Shown: positions 10,533 to 23,481 of the stretch, in pieces
How the letters are laid out: the number at the start of each line of letters is the position of its first letter
Position numbering within the stretch: the first letter of the stretch is position 1
NCBI RefSeq assembly: GCF_947179515.1
Contig: NC_067477.1
Coordinates: 77,536,644 to 77,600,643 of the forward strand
Direction of reading: 5' to 3'
Length of the DNA stretch: 64,000 nt
Source: Apodemus sylvaticus
Taxonomy: Eukaryota; Chordata; Mammalia; Rodentia; Muridae
Program-made: the position numbers and the translations under genes
Notes under the pieces: generated by a model
What the model was told of the DNA's origin: nothing
Seen by the model: the letters and a program-made list of their open reading frames with translations, nothing else
The model's database searches: none

Positions 10533-13500
10533 ATATCCATGCATACAGAATAATTATTATCTCTGAAAATAACCATAAAGTTCCTTGTACAGAAAAAGGA
10601 TCATCTGTGAGTCCCAGAGGAATGAATACCCAAGTCAGACTTCCCCAAAGAAGGGGTAACGATGCTGTTCCTTCATAGCTTGGTATGGGGTGAAAGACAA
10701 CTAGTGCTATCCAATGGGGAAGATCATTCCTCTGCAACTCAATTCCATTTAAGTAACAAAATATGATCTACCAGAGTTTTGTTTTAAGCTTCAAAATATT
10801 ATTTAATTGATCCTCTAAAATGTTCATTTGTTAACTCCAAAAATAGTGATTCAGAATTTGGAATTCAGCCACCATGTAATTAGAAGAACACAGATCCTCT
10901 TCATGAATTCTCCATTCTCATAAGCTGAATACATTGAGACCACCGCTAAATATAATTACATTGGGTATTATATTTTGGTGTATGCATTTTGATATGGACA
11001 CACAGTAGAGGTTATAATAATCCTGCACCCTCCTTGGCTGAGAAAACTATACCAGATGCCTAATGGGAAGTATGTATGCATTTTAGAGAAAATTGAGTGT
11101 CAGAGCAAGAGTAGCAAAAAGTGGGAGCCACCATCTTTTTTCATGAAAACAACAACATTGTGTATCCCCTTTGCTCAGACAAGAAGTACATATAAATCTG
11201 TTCTTCATAATGTACAGAGCAAGCATTCTCTCTCTTTACTGAAATTCTGTCTTGCTTTGAATTAAGAACACTGTCCATAAGGAAAATGCTAGTTCTTCTT
11301 CCTCCAAGGAAACACATCCTGGTAGGTCTGTTTGCATTTAGGGCAGTGGAATAAAAACAATTTGCCTCTGAGCCCTCATAGTCCACATCCCCACTGCTTA
11401 CACAATGCTGTGTTTTGTCAGTTTTGCTGTGAAAGTACCCAGCAATTTTTTTAAGTACTGTAATTTGAAAATTTTCCATTTTTTACCAGAGGACATTATC
11501 TAGTAGCCAATCAGACAAAAGAAACAAAAGAATGACAAAGCCCTTTAATATGCAGATAAGAACCTTTCTTAGCGTTACATGATAAATGAATTTATCACAA
11601 GAAAGATTTCATTTTCTTTGTGTTCTCTGCAAAGTTTAGTAAGCCTTTGTAGAAACCTTTCCTAGCCAATCATTTCTTATGCATATAAAAAGAAAAAATC
11701 CAAAACGATCTGAAATGTATCTTTTATCTTAAAGGATGGAGACAATACTACTGCAACCATTTTGAGGGCATTATAATATTGTCTCAGGCTACCAATGTCA
11801 AAATTGTTTTGATGCAGGAATTTAACTTTTATCTCATTCCTTTGACACAGAGTTTAAGTTTAAACTTAAATGTTCTTTTTGTTTTTTAAGAAGGAGAAAA
11901 ATGTACTTTCTATTGATTAAATCTTAGCATAAAGGCTTAAGTAAAAGATCCCAAAGTACCATTTGATATTATGGAGAAAAGCAGAAAGGAAGAGGTAGTC
12001 TGAACAAAAGCAGAGAAAGATGAGCTTCTTGTCAATCTATTTGGTTCTAAAAAAGAGATAAGTGATAGGAAAGGCAGTGTGCTGTACCTCAAAAAGCAGA
12101 CAATATTGTACTCCCCTGGCCTACAGAGGGCAATGAAACACTTTAAAGATTCTCTTGGAACATATGGAAGATCTCTAGCATCTTAACCAACATGTAGCTG
12201 GGACAGCTACCTTGTATTTCCAGACAGGGTGTTGGTTGTTGTTTCTATTTTGGTTCTGGAGAGCATTTAGTTTTCTTTCCTTTCAAATAATAATTCTCCC
12301 AAGGTAGTTCAACTAAAATGATGCCTTCCAGATATTTTAATTCTATAGTAGACATATCCTTTATTAATCTCCACACTGACCACACATTCCACTATTCTCT
12401 GGCCATAATTAGCTTGGCAAAAATTCCATAGAGTTAGAATAGTTAACAGCAGATAGAACCAATTATGAAAACCACTGAAACTCAGGTGGTATATTTTCTT
12501 ATGGAACAGTTTCTTATAATTCTTAAGTAATCCACTAAGTTTGTCAGTATATAAGACCTAGGTGAGATCCAAAAGGCAGACACATACACTGGCATGGCGT
12601 GTCTCTTCTCTATATTTCTGTTGGAAATCTATCCTCAGTAGTAATAGTAGTAGTAGTAGTAGTAAGTTGAATCACATACAATTTCAAATGCTAAGCCACT
12701 TGGCCTGCTAAAATAGCATTTTTGATTGTGCACTATAATAGATTATTTGTGAATGTTGGATACCAGACATTAGAAGCTAAGGTATTTTATATAAGATACC
12801 TACTCATCAAAGAGTTATTTTGGTAAAGAAAACCCCCAAAGAACTGATAATGAAGCTGAGTTTTCTTAACAAACACACTGGTTTCCCAATTAACTGTACA
12901 TTGTGAATGCTTCCTTCCTTTTTCTGGTCTCTTCCCAGTATTAGTTCCTATGGGTGTGATCTGTACCTTCTTTCTAGCCCTGTTTATAACACACATGATG
13001 AAATGAAAATTCCACTCTCAGGACTTTCCTTCCTCCTTACCTTTTCCTCCTTCCCTTATTTCTTTTTTTTCCTCATTCCATTATTATATACCATCCATTC
13101 TTACTTGAAGTAACACTTTATTGTATTGTCACCCGTTAACAGTTTGTGTGATGTTAGGGGGCATGTATGGCTAGAAAAAACTCAGGGCTTTATATATGCA
13201 AGCTTAGCATGCAGCACCTAAACTTCACACCTTATTGATTTTGTTTCTTCACACCTCTTCTACTAAGATAACTTAGAGACATGAAAGTCTTGGATTCCCA
13301 TGTTAATATGTTTGTATTCTTTCAATCTTCATCTTCATATTGTCATATTCCTTCAGACTTTGAAAAATAAATTTCCTCGGGAGGAAAACTACTTTCCTTA
13401 CTGAACTGCACTTTCTCACTTTATCTGAACAAAGAGTGATTTCTTCAAGCCCCAAGGAGGTGACTTTAAATTCTTCCCTTCTCTTTTCTTCTTTGTTTCC

Positions 13501-14079
13501 TTGCTGCTTGCTTGGCTTTTATTTGTTTGTTTCTCTTCTCCATGAGCTTGGACTATCTAATTTCAGCTGTATCATTGCACTTCTAGTCACCTAACCATAG
13601 CACTCAAGTCTGCTATAACTTCTGTGATTTATTTGCATATCGTGTCTTATTCTCCCTCTACAAACCATGTATTTGTTTTCCTTATTGAGCATTAGCCATC
13701 CATTGTGCTATTCAAATTACTATTTGCTGCCTTTCATCTTTTCCTTCCAGAAGATGCTATCGCTTATTCAGATTATTTCTTTGCCTTCTAAATGGATTTC
13801 TTCATTTCTATCCCATAAACTGTTGATGAAATAATTCATATGGCTTTCCTATTTTAAGAATCTGGCCCAAATATTAATAATTACTTATCAAACAACATGC
13901 TTAAAAATGGAAGAAAAATGAGAAGTGGCCTGAAACTGGTAACAAAATATAGAACACATCTGTTGGTGGGGAATCTCAATGGGCATAGTATTCCCATGTC
14001 AGAGCATACTTTACAGGATGTAGGCTAGAGGCCACCAGAGCTTCCAACTGGAATTCAGGTTTCAATGCAATGGCTTAGA
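10533..14079. other. Unique-looking AT-rich DNA
   Basis: About 3.5 kb without a recognisable interspersed repeat apart from a small TAG microsatellite. Open frames up to 112 codons occur, none with a motif or homologue I recognise. 12900-13120 is pyrimidine-rich. Confidence 0.55.
12640..12664. repeat. (TAG)n microsatellite
   Basis: TAGTAATAGTAGTAGTAGTA-type run, about eight units with one interruption. Confidence 0.9.
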
Positions 14080-15150
14080 AGTACAGAGCAATAGTACTTA
14101 AAAACTGCATGGTATTGGTACAGTGACAGGCAGGTAGATCAATGCAATAGAATTAAAACCCAGAAATGAACCCACACACCTATGATCACTTGATCTTTGA
14201 CTGAGGAGCTAAAACCATTCAGTGGAAAAGAGACAGAATTTTCAGTAAATGGTGTTGGTTCAACTGCTGGTCAGCATGTAGAAGAATGCAAATTGATCCA
14301 TTCTTATCTACCTGTACAAAGCTCAATTCCAAGTGGATCAAGGATCTCCATATAAAACCAGATACACTGAAACTAATAGAAGAGGAAGTGGGGAAGAGCT
14401 TTGTAAACATGGGGTAAAGAGAAATTTTCCTGAATAGAACACCAATGGCTTATGCTCTAAGATCAAGAATCAACAAATAGGACTTCATAAAATTACAAAG
14501 CTTCTGTAAGGCAAAGGACACTGTCGGACAAAATGACAGCAAACAGATTGGAAAAAGATCTTTACCAAAGCTACATCCTATAGAGAGCTCATATCCAATA
14601 TATACAAAGAACTCAAGAAGTTAGACTCCAGACAGCCTGAAAACCCTATTAAAAATGAGGTACAGATCTAAACAGAGCATTCTCAACTGAGGAATATTGA
14701 ATGGCTGAGAATCACCTAAAGAAATGTTCAACATCCTTAGTCATCAGGAAAATGAAATCAAAACAACCCTGAGATTCCAATTCACAACAATCAGAATGGC
14801 AAAGATCAAAAAACTAAGGTAACAGCACATGCTGGTGAGGATATGGAGAAAGAGTAACACTCCTCCATTGTTTGGTAGGATTGCAAGCTGGTACAACCAC
14901 TCTAGAAATCAGTCTGGTGGTTCCTCAGAAAACTGGACATAGTACCATCTGAGGACCCAGCTATACCACTCTGAGTATATACCAAAAAGATGCTCCAACA
15001 TATAACAAGCACACATGCTCCACTATGTTCATAGCAGCCTTATTTATAATAGCCAGAAGCTATAAAGAACCCAGATGTCCTTCAGCAGAGGGGATGGATA
15101 CAGAAAATGTGTATTTACACAATGGAGTACTACTCAGCTATTAAAAACAA
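14080..15150 (+). pseudogene. L1 ORF2 C-terminal fragment, decayed
   Basis: In translation across frames one sees remnants of NPHTYDHLIFD, SCRRMQIDPFLS, KSKWIKDLHIKPDTLKL, AYALRSRINK, LISNIYKELKKLDS and the C-terminal RSYKEPRCPS block. Frequent stops and small indels occur, and it ends at the deletion junction near 15150. Confidence 0.85.
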
Positions 15151-15284
15151 CGACCTTCATAGAAGCAGGGAAGGAGGGATAGAATGGGGGTTGTGGTGGA
15201 TGAATTATAAAGGGGATAACATTTGAAATGTAAATAAAGAAAATGTCCAATAAAAAAATTTAAAAAGAAAAAGAAAAACAAGAA
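14080..15284 (+). mobile_element. 5'-truncated L1 with internal deletion
   Basis: Starts abruptly in ORF2 at AAGTACAGAGCAATAGTAC and continues through the C-terminal domain to the block encoding YYSAIKNN near 15130. The last codons of ORF2 and most of the 3' UTR are missing. At about 15150-15155 the sequence jumps to the UTR end (AGAAGCAGGGAAGGAGGG ... AACATTTGAAATGTAAATAAAG) and an A-rich tail at 15247-15284. Many stops and frameshifts make it clearly older than the copy at 1-3786. No target duplication identified. Confidence 0.9.
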
Positions 15285-15785
15285 ACCTCAAAGCCCTCCT
15301 CTTAATTACACACTTCTTCCAGCAAGGCCAGACATTCTAATCCTTTCTAATCCTAAAATAGTGCTCAGTATTTTGACCCAGTGTTTTGTATTTATAAACC
15401 TAAGGGTGATAATGGAAAATCTTCACATTTATATTTATTTTACATTGATAAATTGTAAATTTACAAATTTTTATTGGTTTTATAGATTTGTCTCCATGTG
15501 ATTAAGGGATTCAGCAAAACAAGACATTTATAAAAGGAGGAAGCAGGGTAGAAATTATTGTAAAGGTAGTGCCTCCTCCAATTTTAGGGACTTTAAGTGA
15601 AAATCTTAAGCTAGCAAACTACTTTGTTTTAATAGTAAGGAGATTATAAGGATAAAAAAGTCAGAAAATATCTAATTATATTTTTCCTGAAAAGGTTATG
15701 TTCTATTACATGTAAATAATACATCAATAATAACAATGTTAGTTTTAAAAACAATATACACGTATTGTAATAAATTAGGGTATAG
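15285..15785. other. AT-rich unique stretch
   Basis: Nothing recognised. Very AT-rich spacer between two L1 pieces. Confidence 0.5.
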
Positions 15786-16203
15786 AAGTCTCTGAGCACA
15801 GAGACCCCAATGGCGGAGTTAACAGAAGGAATGAAGGAGTTGAAGGGGTTTGTAACCCCATAGGAAGAACAACAATATCACCAACCAGAACCCACCAGAT
15901 CTCCCAGGGACTAAACCACCAACCAAAAAGTACACATGGAGAGACCCATGGCTCTAGCAGCATATGTAGCAGAAAATTGCCTTATATGGCATCAGTAGGA
16001 GATTATGCCCTTGGTCTTATGAAGGCTCAATACCCCAGCATAAGGGAATGCTAGGACAGTGAGGCAGGAGTGGGTAAGTAGATGGGGGAACACCCTCATG
16101 AAAGCAGGGGAAGGTGGAATAGGATGGGGGGGTTGTGGAGGGAAAACTGAAAAGGGGATAACATTTGAAATGTAAATAAGTAAAATAACCAATAGAATAA
16201 AAT
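15786..16203 (+). mobile_element. L1 3' UTR fragment with tail
   Basis: Contains the murine L1 3' UTR landmarks in order: CTGAGCACAGAGACCCCAAT, GGGGTTTGTAACCCCATAGG, CTCCCAGGGACTAAACCACC, GTACACATGGAGAGACCC, a G-rich stretch at 16060-16145 and GGGGATAACATTTGAAATGT before an AATAAAA end. No ORF2 sequence remains, so it is strongly 5'-truncated. Confidence 0.9.
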
Positions 16204-16657
16204 CCGAGTAATCTGACTCTACCCCTAATCCAGTTCATATGTATACAATAATACAAAGATCATTTCTGTTCATATATCTAATATCAGACTTTCCTGGTGG
16301 ACCACATTTGTCCTCCTCCTCCAGGGTAGCCCTGATTCCTCTGATCTGGCTGGCTTATAACTCAACAATTCTCTTCAGGATACCATGTGTCCTCCTGTTT
16401 TTCTCAATATTATTTTATTGTTTTGTATTATATTTGCTCATAACCTTGAAGTTCATTGCTGGTAGACTTTTTCTGAACATTCATGAATACCTTTTCTTCA
16501 GCATCCAAAAGGAAATTGAGCAACTAATAACGAGGTCTCCTATTCTTTACTTGCAGTTAGCCTCTGCTCCTCTGTTGAATCCCCATTGCAGGAAATGGAA
16601 GTCAATACTGAGAAAGGTAAGCAAAACAAGAATATACTTTAAGATTCTCAGCTTTGT

Positions 16658-16841
16658 GGCTGGAGAGATGGCTCGGCAACTACTCAGTTCCTATCATTCA
16701 CATAGTAGCTAACAACTGACTGCAACATCAGCTCCAGAGAATCTGATGCCTGTTTCTGGTATCCACAGACACTGTATTCATATTCACTGGTTCACAGACA
16801 TACATGCAGGCAAATCATTCATATATGTGAATTAAAAACAA
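16658..16841 (+). repeat. B3 SINE
   Basis: GGCTGGAGAGATGGCTCGGC is the tRNA-derived head (pol III A-box region). GCTCCAGAGAATCTGATGCC and CAGACATACATGCAGGCAAA are the diagnostic B3 3' part. It ends in ATTAAAAACAAA. Nearly full length. Confidence 0.88.
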
Positions 16842-16849
16842 ATGCATGT

Positions 16850-17293
16850 TCTTTTAGGCCCTGCCAGAGCCTTACAAATACAGAGGCAGATGCTAGCAGC
16901 CAATCATGGGTCTAGGCATGGGGTCCACAATGGAGGAGATCGAGGGTGGTCCAGAGGAGCTGAAGGGATTTACAGCCCCATGGGAAGAACAATGATTTTG
17001 GCCACCCAGATGCCCAAGGTCTCCCAGGGACTAAACAATCAACCAAGGGGTACACATGGTTCCAGTCAAAAATGTGGCAGAGGAATGCCTTGTTGGGCAT
17101 CATTGGGAGGGGTGATCTTTGGTCAGGTGAAGACTCAAAAGATGTCCCAACAAAGGGAAATCGAGAAGGGGGAGGTGGCAGTGGGTTGGGTGCAGGGGCA
17201 TATATGTGGAGGCAGGGGTGGGAGGAGGGGTTCAGGGTCTTTGGGGAGGGGGGAATCGGGAAAGGGTTTACCATTGGCAATGTAAATAAAGAT
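16850..17293 (+). mobile_element. L1 3' UTR fragment with tail
   Basis: Order of landmarks: GGCCCTGCCAGAGCCTTACA, CCACAATGGAGGAG, GCTGAAGGGATTTACAGCCC, CTCCCAGGGACTAAAC, GGGGTACACATGG, G-rich 17165-17265 and CATTGGCAATGTAAATAAAG. The CATTGGCAATG ending marks a different L1 subfamily from the CATTTGAAATG copies. The same type occurs in antisense at 46057-46700. Its tail merges into a TA microsatellite. Confidence 0.88.
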
Positions 17294-17336
17294 GATATAT
17301 ATATCTACATATATGATGATATATATATATATATAC
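17294..17336. repeat. (TA)n microsatellite in an L1 tail
   Basis: GATGATATATATAT-type run directly following the L1 AATAAAG end. It probably grew out of the tail. Confidence 0.85.
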
Positions 17337-18168
17337 TACAGATTTACTTTCAAGGATAAATAGCATTACCAGGTGCACAAGAACAAATGATGTGCCTAGG
17401 ACATGATTAGTCACCTTTTTATAGCAATTGTTTCTTTGACCTGAGAGAAAATAATCTAGTCACTTTTAATTGATATATGGCACAGTGCCTGTAATATGTG
17501 GAGAAGATGGAACAGCAAGTGTCCATGGCTGTGGGTGTCCCTTGTGCACCTTCAGCTTCTCCAGCTCCACACTATGAAAATAATCTCTTAGTTGAACATC
17601 TAAACATAGTGTCCAAGTATTTACTCTCTGTCTTTTCCTGTACTTTGGTAGGAACTATTCCTAAGAAAATATCAGTGATGGAGAAGAGGATCCATTCTTC
17701 CAGAACAGAACTCTAAATAGCAGCTCCTGTCCTGCCTGCACTCAATGCCTGCATGGCACTGTTACCTGATCCCTATACTCCAAGAGAAATTTCCAGTTTT
17801 TATTCAAGTGCCTGACAAGGGATTTTCTGTTCTCCAATGACATTCTGAAATTTCTCCAAACAGAAGTTCGAGTAACACTTGTTATACCTTCTCCAACCCA
17901 AGGAGTGACTCCTTTTTACCATACTACCTGTAAAAGCTTTGTTTTATGGAATTATGTTGTTGTTGTTGTTGTTGTTTTTTCGGAGCTCTCATATCCAGAA
18001 TTCAGCAGCAACATTTCTCAATCTTAGCACTGAGGACATTTTGGAACAGATTGTTCTATGTGAGGGGCTTTTCCTTTCATCTTTGAGTGCTTTATAATAC
18101 CTCTGCCCTCCAATAAAAAGTAATGTGCTTCCTACCTCATTCAAGACATTCAAAAATTGTCAATGATA
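17337..18168. other. Unique-looking DNA
   Basis: No gene recognised. It contains one small TTG microsatellite and no recognisable interspersed repeat. Confidence 0.5.
17955..17980. repeat. (TTG)n microsatellite
   Basis: TGTTGTTGTTGTTGTTGTTG followed by a T run. Confidence 0.9.
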
Positions 18169-18365
18169 GGCCCGTGAGATGGATCAGCTGGTAAAGGTGT
18201 TTGCTGCACTAGCCTGACGTCATCAGGCTGTCATTAGGCTGATGGAAGGAAAGCCCTGACTCCAAAATGTTGTGTTTTGACCTCCACATGCTTGCCCTGG
18301 CTGACAGACACCTAATCCCAACCCATACACATCACACACAAAAAATAATAATAAATTGATTAAAG
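18169..18365 (+). repeat. RSINE1/B4-family SINE
   Basis: CCCGTGAGATGGATCAGCTG, GTAAAGGTGTTTGCTG and AGCCTGACGTCATC are the tRNA-like head. TTTTGACCTCCACATGCTTG and CACATCACACACAAAAAATA are the typical RSINE1 3' end. A small internal duplication (CATCAGGCTGTCATTAGGCT) lies in the head. Confidence 0.75.
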
Positions 18366-21300
18366 GATTATTTGGCAAATGTTTCTATGCTTGGAAACCA
18401 TTTGCCTAATTCATATTTGGACAAATGGAATTCATAAGAACTGTGAATATATATACAAATGTAAAGTGCATTAGTTTTTATGGATGACCAGAAATGTCAG
18501 GAAATGGCATAGCATTTCATCCCAAAAGAAATATTAGGTAGGAAGTGGGCTAAGACAAAACAGTGACACTTGGGGAGCCTGTGACAACAAAAAGAAAGAC
18601 TCCTTGTAGCAAACATAAGTGCTATCTATGTCTTTCCAGTCTAGCCATTGAGTAGCAGAGGAAGGCTTTCAACCTTGGTGTTTAAGCTTTAAACCAGAAC
18701 ACCATGTGCATTTCCCTACAGGAATACAGAGTTAAGCACTATTAAGGAATTCAGTAAATGGGGCAGGACCATGCCTGAACTTTTACAGCTAAAATGCAAA
18801 CAGGGTTTACTGTTTCATTAAGGTGAACAATAACTGTATTTCCCCAAAATAGATCACTAGCCTCCTGGAGACCATAGAAAAGCTAATGACCTCTGAATTT
18901 TTAATGGATTCAAATGGGGATGTCCTGTCTTTTCATATGTGGATGAGATCACCAAAATTTGGGTGATATATATATATATTCTAATGGAATAGATTTTTAG
19001 GGCAGGTCAAAATATATTTCTGCACTGCAATGAACATGTGAGCATCATAATGGAAATGCAGAAATCATAAATAGCAAAGCCAGTGCCAGCACAGCAACAG
19101 TACAAAAGATCAGCAAAGAAGCATGACTGGGTGTTAAAAATAAAAGGCGTTCTGAAGAGACACATTGAATATAGGCATCTTTTGTTTTGTTTTTTAAAGC
19201 CACTGTAACAAATGATGGTAATAGCAACCTTGGCAGGCTGTTCAAAGCTGGGTATCTCAAAGATGTGATTCTGTCTTCTCTAGAAAAAAAAATAAGATTA
19301 AAATGAAACCAAGCTATTTATTTCCCTTCTTAACATATCAGGGCTCATTTACAGAAAATAAGTCTAACAATGCTCTCCTTGAGAGAACTACTCATGGTAC
19401 TAAGGAATGACTGTCACTGTCATCCACAGGATGGATTCATGAAGTGTCAAACCATGTCTGACAAGTCTGCCCCTGCTTTCCAATTCCAAAGCACTCAACC
19501 CTTTACCCCATAAGATTTTTAAAGTAATATTACATGGAAAGGAAAAGCATGAGCAATTCTTTCTCTCCTTACCCTTTACTGACATTCAAGTCATGGAAGA
19601 GAGTTGTGAACCCCAAATGCAGTCCAGGGGTAAAGAGCAAGATGTAGGACGTCATCACCTGGACAATTTGTTCAATTCAGCACCTCTGCTTTGTCAATAA
19701 TTTACATTGTGATCAAATAACTTTCTCTGTGCATACAAATAACAGAAGACCACACATCTAAGGGGCAAGTGTATACTTACAAACTATGTGTGAGGATCAG
19801 AAAGCAAGGCCAAAAAGGCCTATGTCTTTGAGATGCTCAATCAATGATGGCTTTCAAGAGAGAGGTTTAATTGTTAAAGTGTGTGCAATGGGCATTTAAA
19901 AGCAGAAAAGACCTTATCAGCCTGAGAGAAAATTAGATTTAATAGCACTTGAATCCAGAGGGGTGAGTTCAAGGGCATCTGTGGGGTTGAAACTGTACCA
20001 TGGAGCAGACAACCCAGACTTCCTGTCTTGCTCTTGTCTCTTCTGAAATGTTTTAATACTATTTTTAAAAGATTTTTAGTATATTTAAGCAAAATAATTT
20101 ACCTTGTGTATGAATAAGCAGCACAGTTGTGATTATTACGATGACTTCCAGAACAGTGAACTTTAAATGACAAAGAAAAAGCAATCACCAAATCTATAAA
20201 AAGTGTTTTCTGTTGACTCTGGGACTGAGGGCGAACTGTTTGTCTCCTTTGGATTTTTCTGCATATTCCCCACTTCCTATAATAAGCATATGCTCTTTTA
20301 TAATCAGTAAAATATCAGCATTTAAGACATATTTTAAATTTAAATTTATTGAATGAATTATTTGGCAGGATAACAAATGTTAATATAACTGGCATAATGA
20401 AGTGGCTTTTGAATGTACAAATCTGTGATTATGTTGAACACTGAGATTGTGCCAAACATGTCCTAGGTCACATGTAGAAATAGAAAAGCCATTCTCTTAG
20501 TTCTTGACAAATTAGCTTGTGAATAAATATGCACTTTGATTTAGTTCTTCTCAACTAAAGCTATGTGAGTGAAGAGCTGTGGATACAGAGATGACGGAAA
20601 GCCTCCTAGAGACCCTGCACCCAGGGCTCAGTTCATACTGCAGCTATACTCAGAGAGCTCTCACAAACTGCTTGCGATTTGCTGGGCATTCTCTGGGTAC
20701 TGTGACTATAAATATGCACAAACAAAAAATTTGTAGTTTTAGATATGGTTGTTAACTACCTGCCTCTATTTCCCTGCCATTCTGTGGGGAAAGATTAAAG
20801 GAGATTACAGCATACACCATGTCCACTATCGAGGACTGAAAGCCTTTTTCACTGAGTTGTTATGCTTGCATGTAAACATAAGAAGTCATGCTTCTGGGAA
20901 GTGATGGAGTAAATATAGCTGTGTTTTCTAAGTCATTAAAGCAAGTTATAAATTATACTCACAAATAGATGTGTTGAGTAGCTTGAGCAGGCTATAGGGA
21001 GTGTGCTTTTACTGCCCACTCACAGATCTCCTTCCTGCATGGCACAACCCTATAACCATGTCATCCCAATCCCCAGTGACTACAAGGTCAGTTAATGGTG
21101 GATCCTCAGTTCCTATTTTATGCTGTACTAACAGCAATGCAGTGGCAGTGTTTAGTACAATTAACTCTCTGAAGAACTATCACAGGCTCTTTGTTTTTGT
21201 TTATTTTGGTTTAATTTTTCTTCTTGTTTGCTCCTATTTGTACCAAGACCTTTTAATACTCAAATGGGTTTAGACCTTGAGCTTTAAATGTATTGTACTT

Positions 21301-23189
21301 TTAAAGCAAAAACAGTACCTTCATTGAAACCCATCTAGTGTTGTGGGTTTAAATTAGCAATATCCTGACATACTACCTACAATTAAATCCACACGCATGA
21401 ACTCCTTCTGTCTCTTGGTCTAAACTCAACTCTGAAAGTTAACACAACAAATAATGCGATCCTAATCTCTCCATGGCTGTATGTTCCTCTAATTGTTCTG
21501 ATTATCATAGGCCAGACCTTGAAGTTACTTAGCATTCTCTCTCTTTCATGCCCCACACTCACAGCCATTCTCACTGGTATCCCCTAAGCAGTGAAAGAAT
21601 TCAACAATGACTCATCACTTCTGCCAGCCAGACTCCAGACTCGGTCCATACAACCACCATCTTTCACCCTGTTCCAATGCTTCCTGACTATTGACTCACC
21701 CACCCTCTGTTACAGAAGTCTGACTTCCTTGTGAGTCAGCATGATTTTTATAAACTTGCCAACCTGTAATCTCACAGTGTTAGACCACAGAAGGGAGAAA
21801 AAAAGTCTGTGTTTCAGACTAGTTTGCCCACTGTACCACCGTGTCACTGTTCTTACCTCAATAGCAGCACCTTCTCCAACACACAGGCACAAATATTCAT
21901 ACACATTTACATATGTATGTATGAATACACATAGCATACAGGGGAAAAAGAGAGAGGGAGGGAGAGATACAGGCACCAACACAAAGACACAGACAGACAG
22001 AGACAGAGACAGAAAGAGACTCTTCCAGGCTGTTGGAGAAATGTTTCCCCTAGAAAGCTCCCTTAGCTATCCCTCTGTTTTCACAGTATAAGTACATTCT
22101 TAAGTGTCTAGCTGACTTCCACTTTAAAAATGTTCACCCTGATTTATGCTTCTCAAATATATTATTCAGTTACATAAAACAGCTTTTACATGTAATCATA
22201 ACACAACCATTAGTATGTTTTGAATACATAATGTTTGATAATTAATGCTTATATATTAAACTATTTAAAATAATACATTTACTTTGTGTGAGTGAAGCCA
22301 TTGCAATTATCAGTAATAGTTCAGATTTTCATTGACTTCTATCTGAACATTTAAGACTCAAAGAGGGAAGTGGAGTTCAATGCTGCTGGAATAGTCAGCC
22401 ATTTCCTCTACAGCAGGCCAAATACCACAGTATCATGAAGAGTAAAAGAGCAAGAAAAACATTATAGTAACAATTTTTATTTGGCAAGTTCATGACATGA
22501 ACTTTTTATTCTCAAACACATGTAGCTCAAGTGACTATCAAAATATCTCTGAAGAGATTTGTGATCTAAGTAATACGAAGAGATTGAGTTGCTGAGTTTA
22601 AAAGTACATTTATGAACTATGCATCTGTGGACAAGTTGAGGCTCATTGTCAACAGTGTCCATTCTGCAAGCTTTTATAGTTATGTATGCTCATGTGAGTA
22701 GTTTAGATTAATGCCATGGGAGATCCACTCTGTCATAGTAGTCATGCATGAGAAAACAAATCCACACCATTCTAGCTGCCAATGCTGCCAAGTCACCCTA
22801 CAAAAGACTCAGAGAATACATCTGTCTGATTATATATCTTATATAAATGACAAATAATGTGATTTTCAAAGTCACTGACTTCTGGGTGCTATTTGTGATA
22901 AAACTTAGGTGAAACTTACCTAACTCTTTCCATACAGGTAAACATTCATGTAAGACAATATGTAAAAGGGATGATACAGGGTGAGAAAGCAAAGACGCTG
23001 TAACATTCAAGAAGCATCACAAACTATGTGATGAGTAATTTTAATAAAATCCAAAATGTCATCTATACTCAAACCTGTATGAAAGGGGAAAATGCATCAA
23101 CATTTTATGATGTAATAGGTCATAGTAAAAAGAGGCTCCAGTAATAGGATAGCAATGGGAAGTAAAAGCACCAAGTTCATTTTCCTATT
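18366..23189. other. Unique-looking AT-rich DNA
   Basis: Nearly 5 kb with no recognisable interspersed repeat and no gene. Open frames stay below 120 codons and carry no motif I know. Minor simple sequence: a TA run at 18967-18979 and an ACAGAGACAGAG block near 21990-22018. Confidence 0.55.
21990..22018. repeat. CAGA-rich simple repeat
   Basis: AGACACAGACAGACAGAGAC-type run, preceded by GAGAGAGGGAGGGAG at 21950. Confidence 0.75.
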
Positions 23190-23350
23190 TTACTTGCCAT
23201 CCCTAACACTCAAGCTCTTGACAGGGTTTTGCTCTGGAGGCTAGTCTATCCTTGAACTAATCCATCATGCACTATAGTCCCAAGTGACTTAAAATGTAGA
23301 ACGCTTGTACCTTAGCCTCTTGCATGCTAAGGTAATATGCATGTGCCCCC
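23190..23350 (-). repeat. Possible decayed B1 SINE
   Basis: CTTGACAGGGTTTTGCTCTG, CTTGAACTAATCC and TTAGCCTCTTGCATGCTAAG then ATGCATGTGCCCCC follow the order of an antisense B1 (AGGGTTTCTC, CTTGAACTC, CCTCCCAAGTGCTGGG, GGCATGTGCCACC). Heavily diverged. Confidence 0.35.
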
Positions 23351-23481
23351 AAGACCCTTCATGAGAGTAGCTGTGTCTATGTGGGTTGGGGTATGCCCAA
23401 CAGTGATTGACATACTGATACTTCCTCAGGCATATAGGTTGTTGATGATATTTACTAGTTCACTGCATTTCTTTTAAAAAA

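Noticed and set aside
16658..16730. tRNA gene
   Set aside because: The A- and B-box-like sequence belongs to the tRNA-derived head of a B3 SINE. The same holds for 9836, 18169, 24899 and 31841-32029.
21700..22091. Paired antisense frames of 90 and 116 codons
   Set aside because: No family motif, overlapping on opposite strands, and partly within GAGA/CAGA simple sequence.
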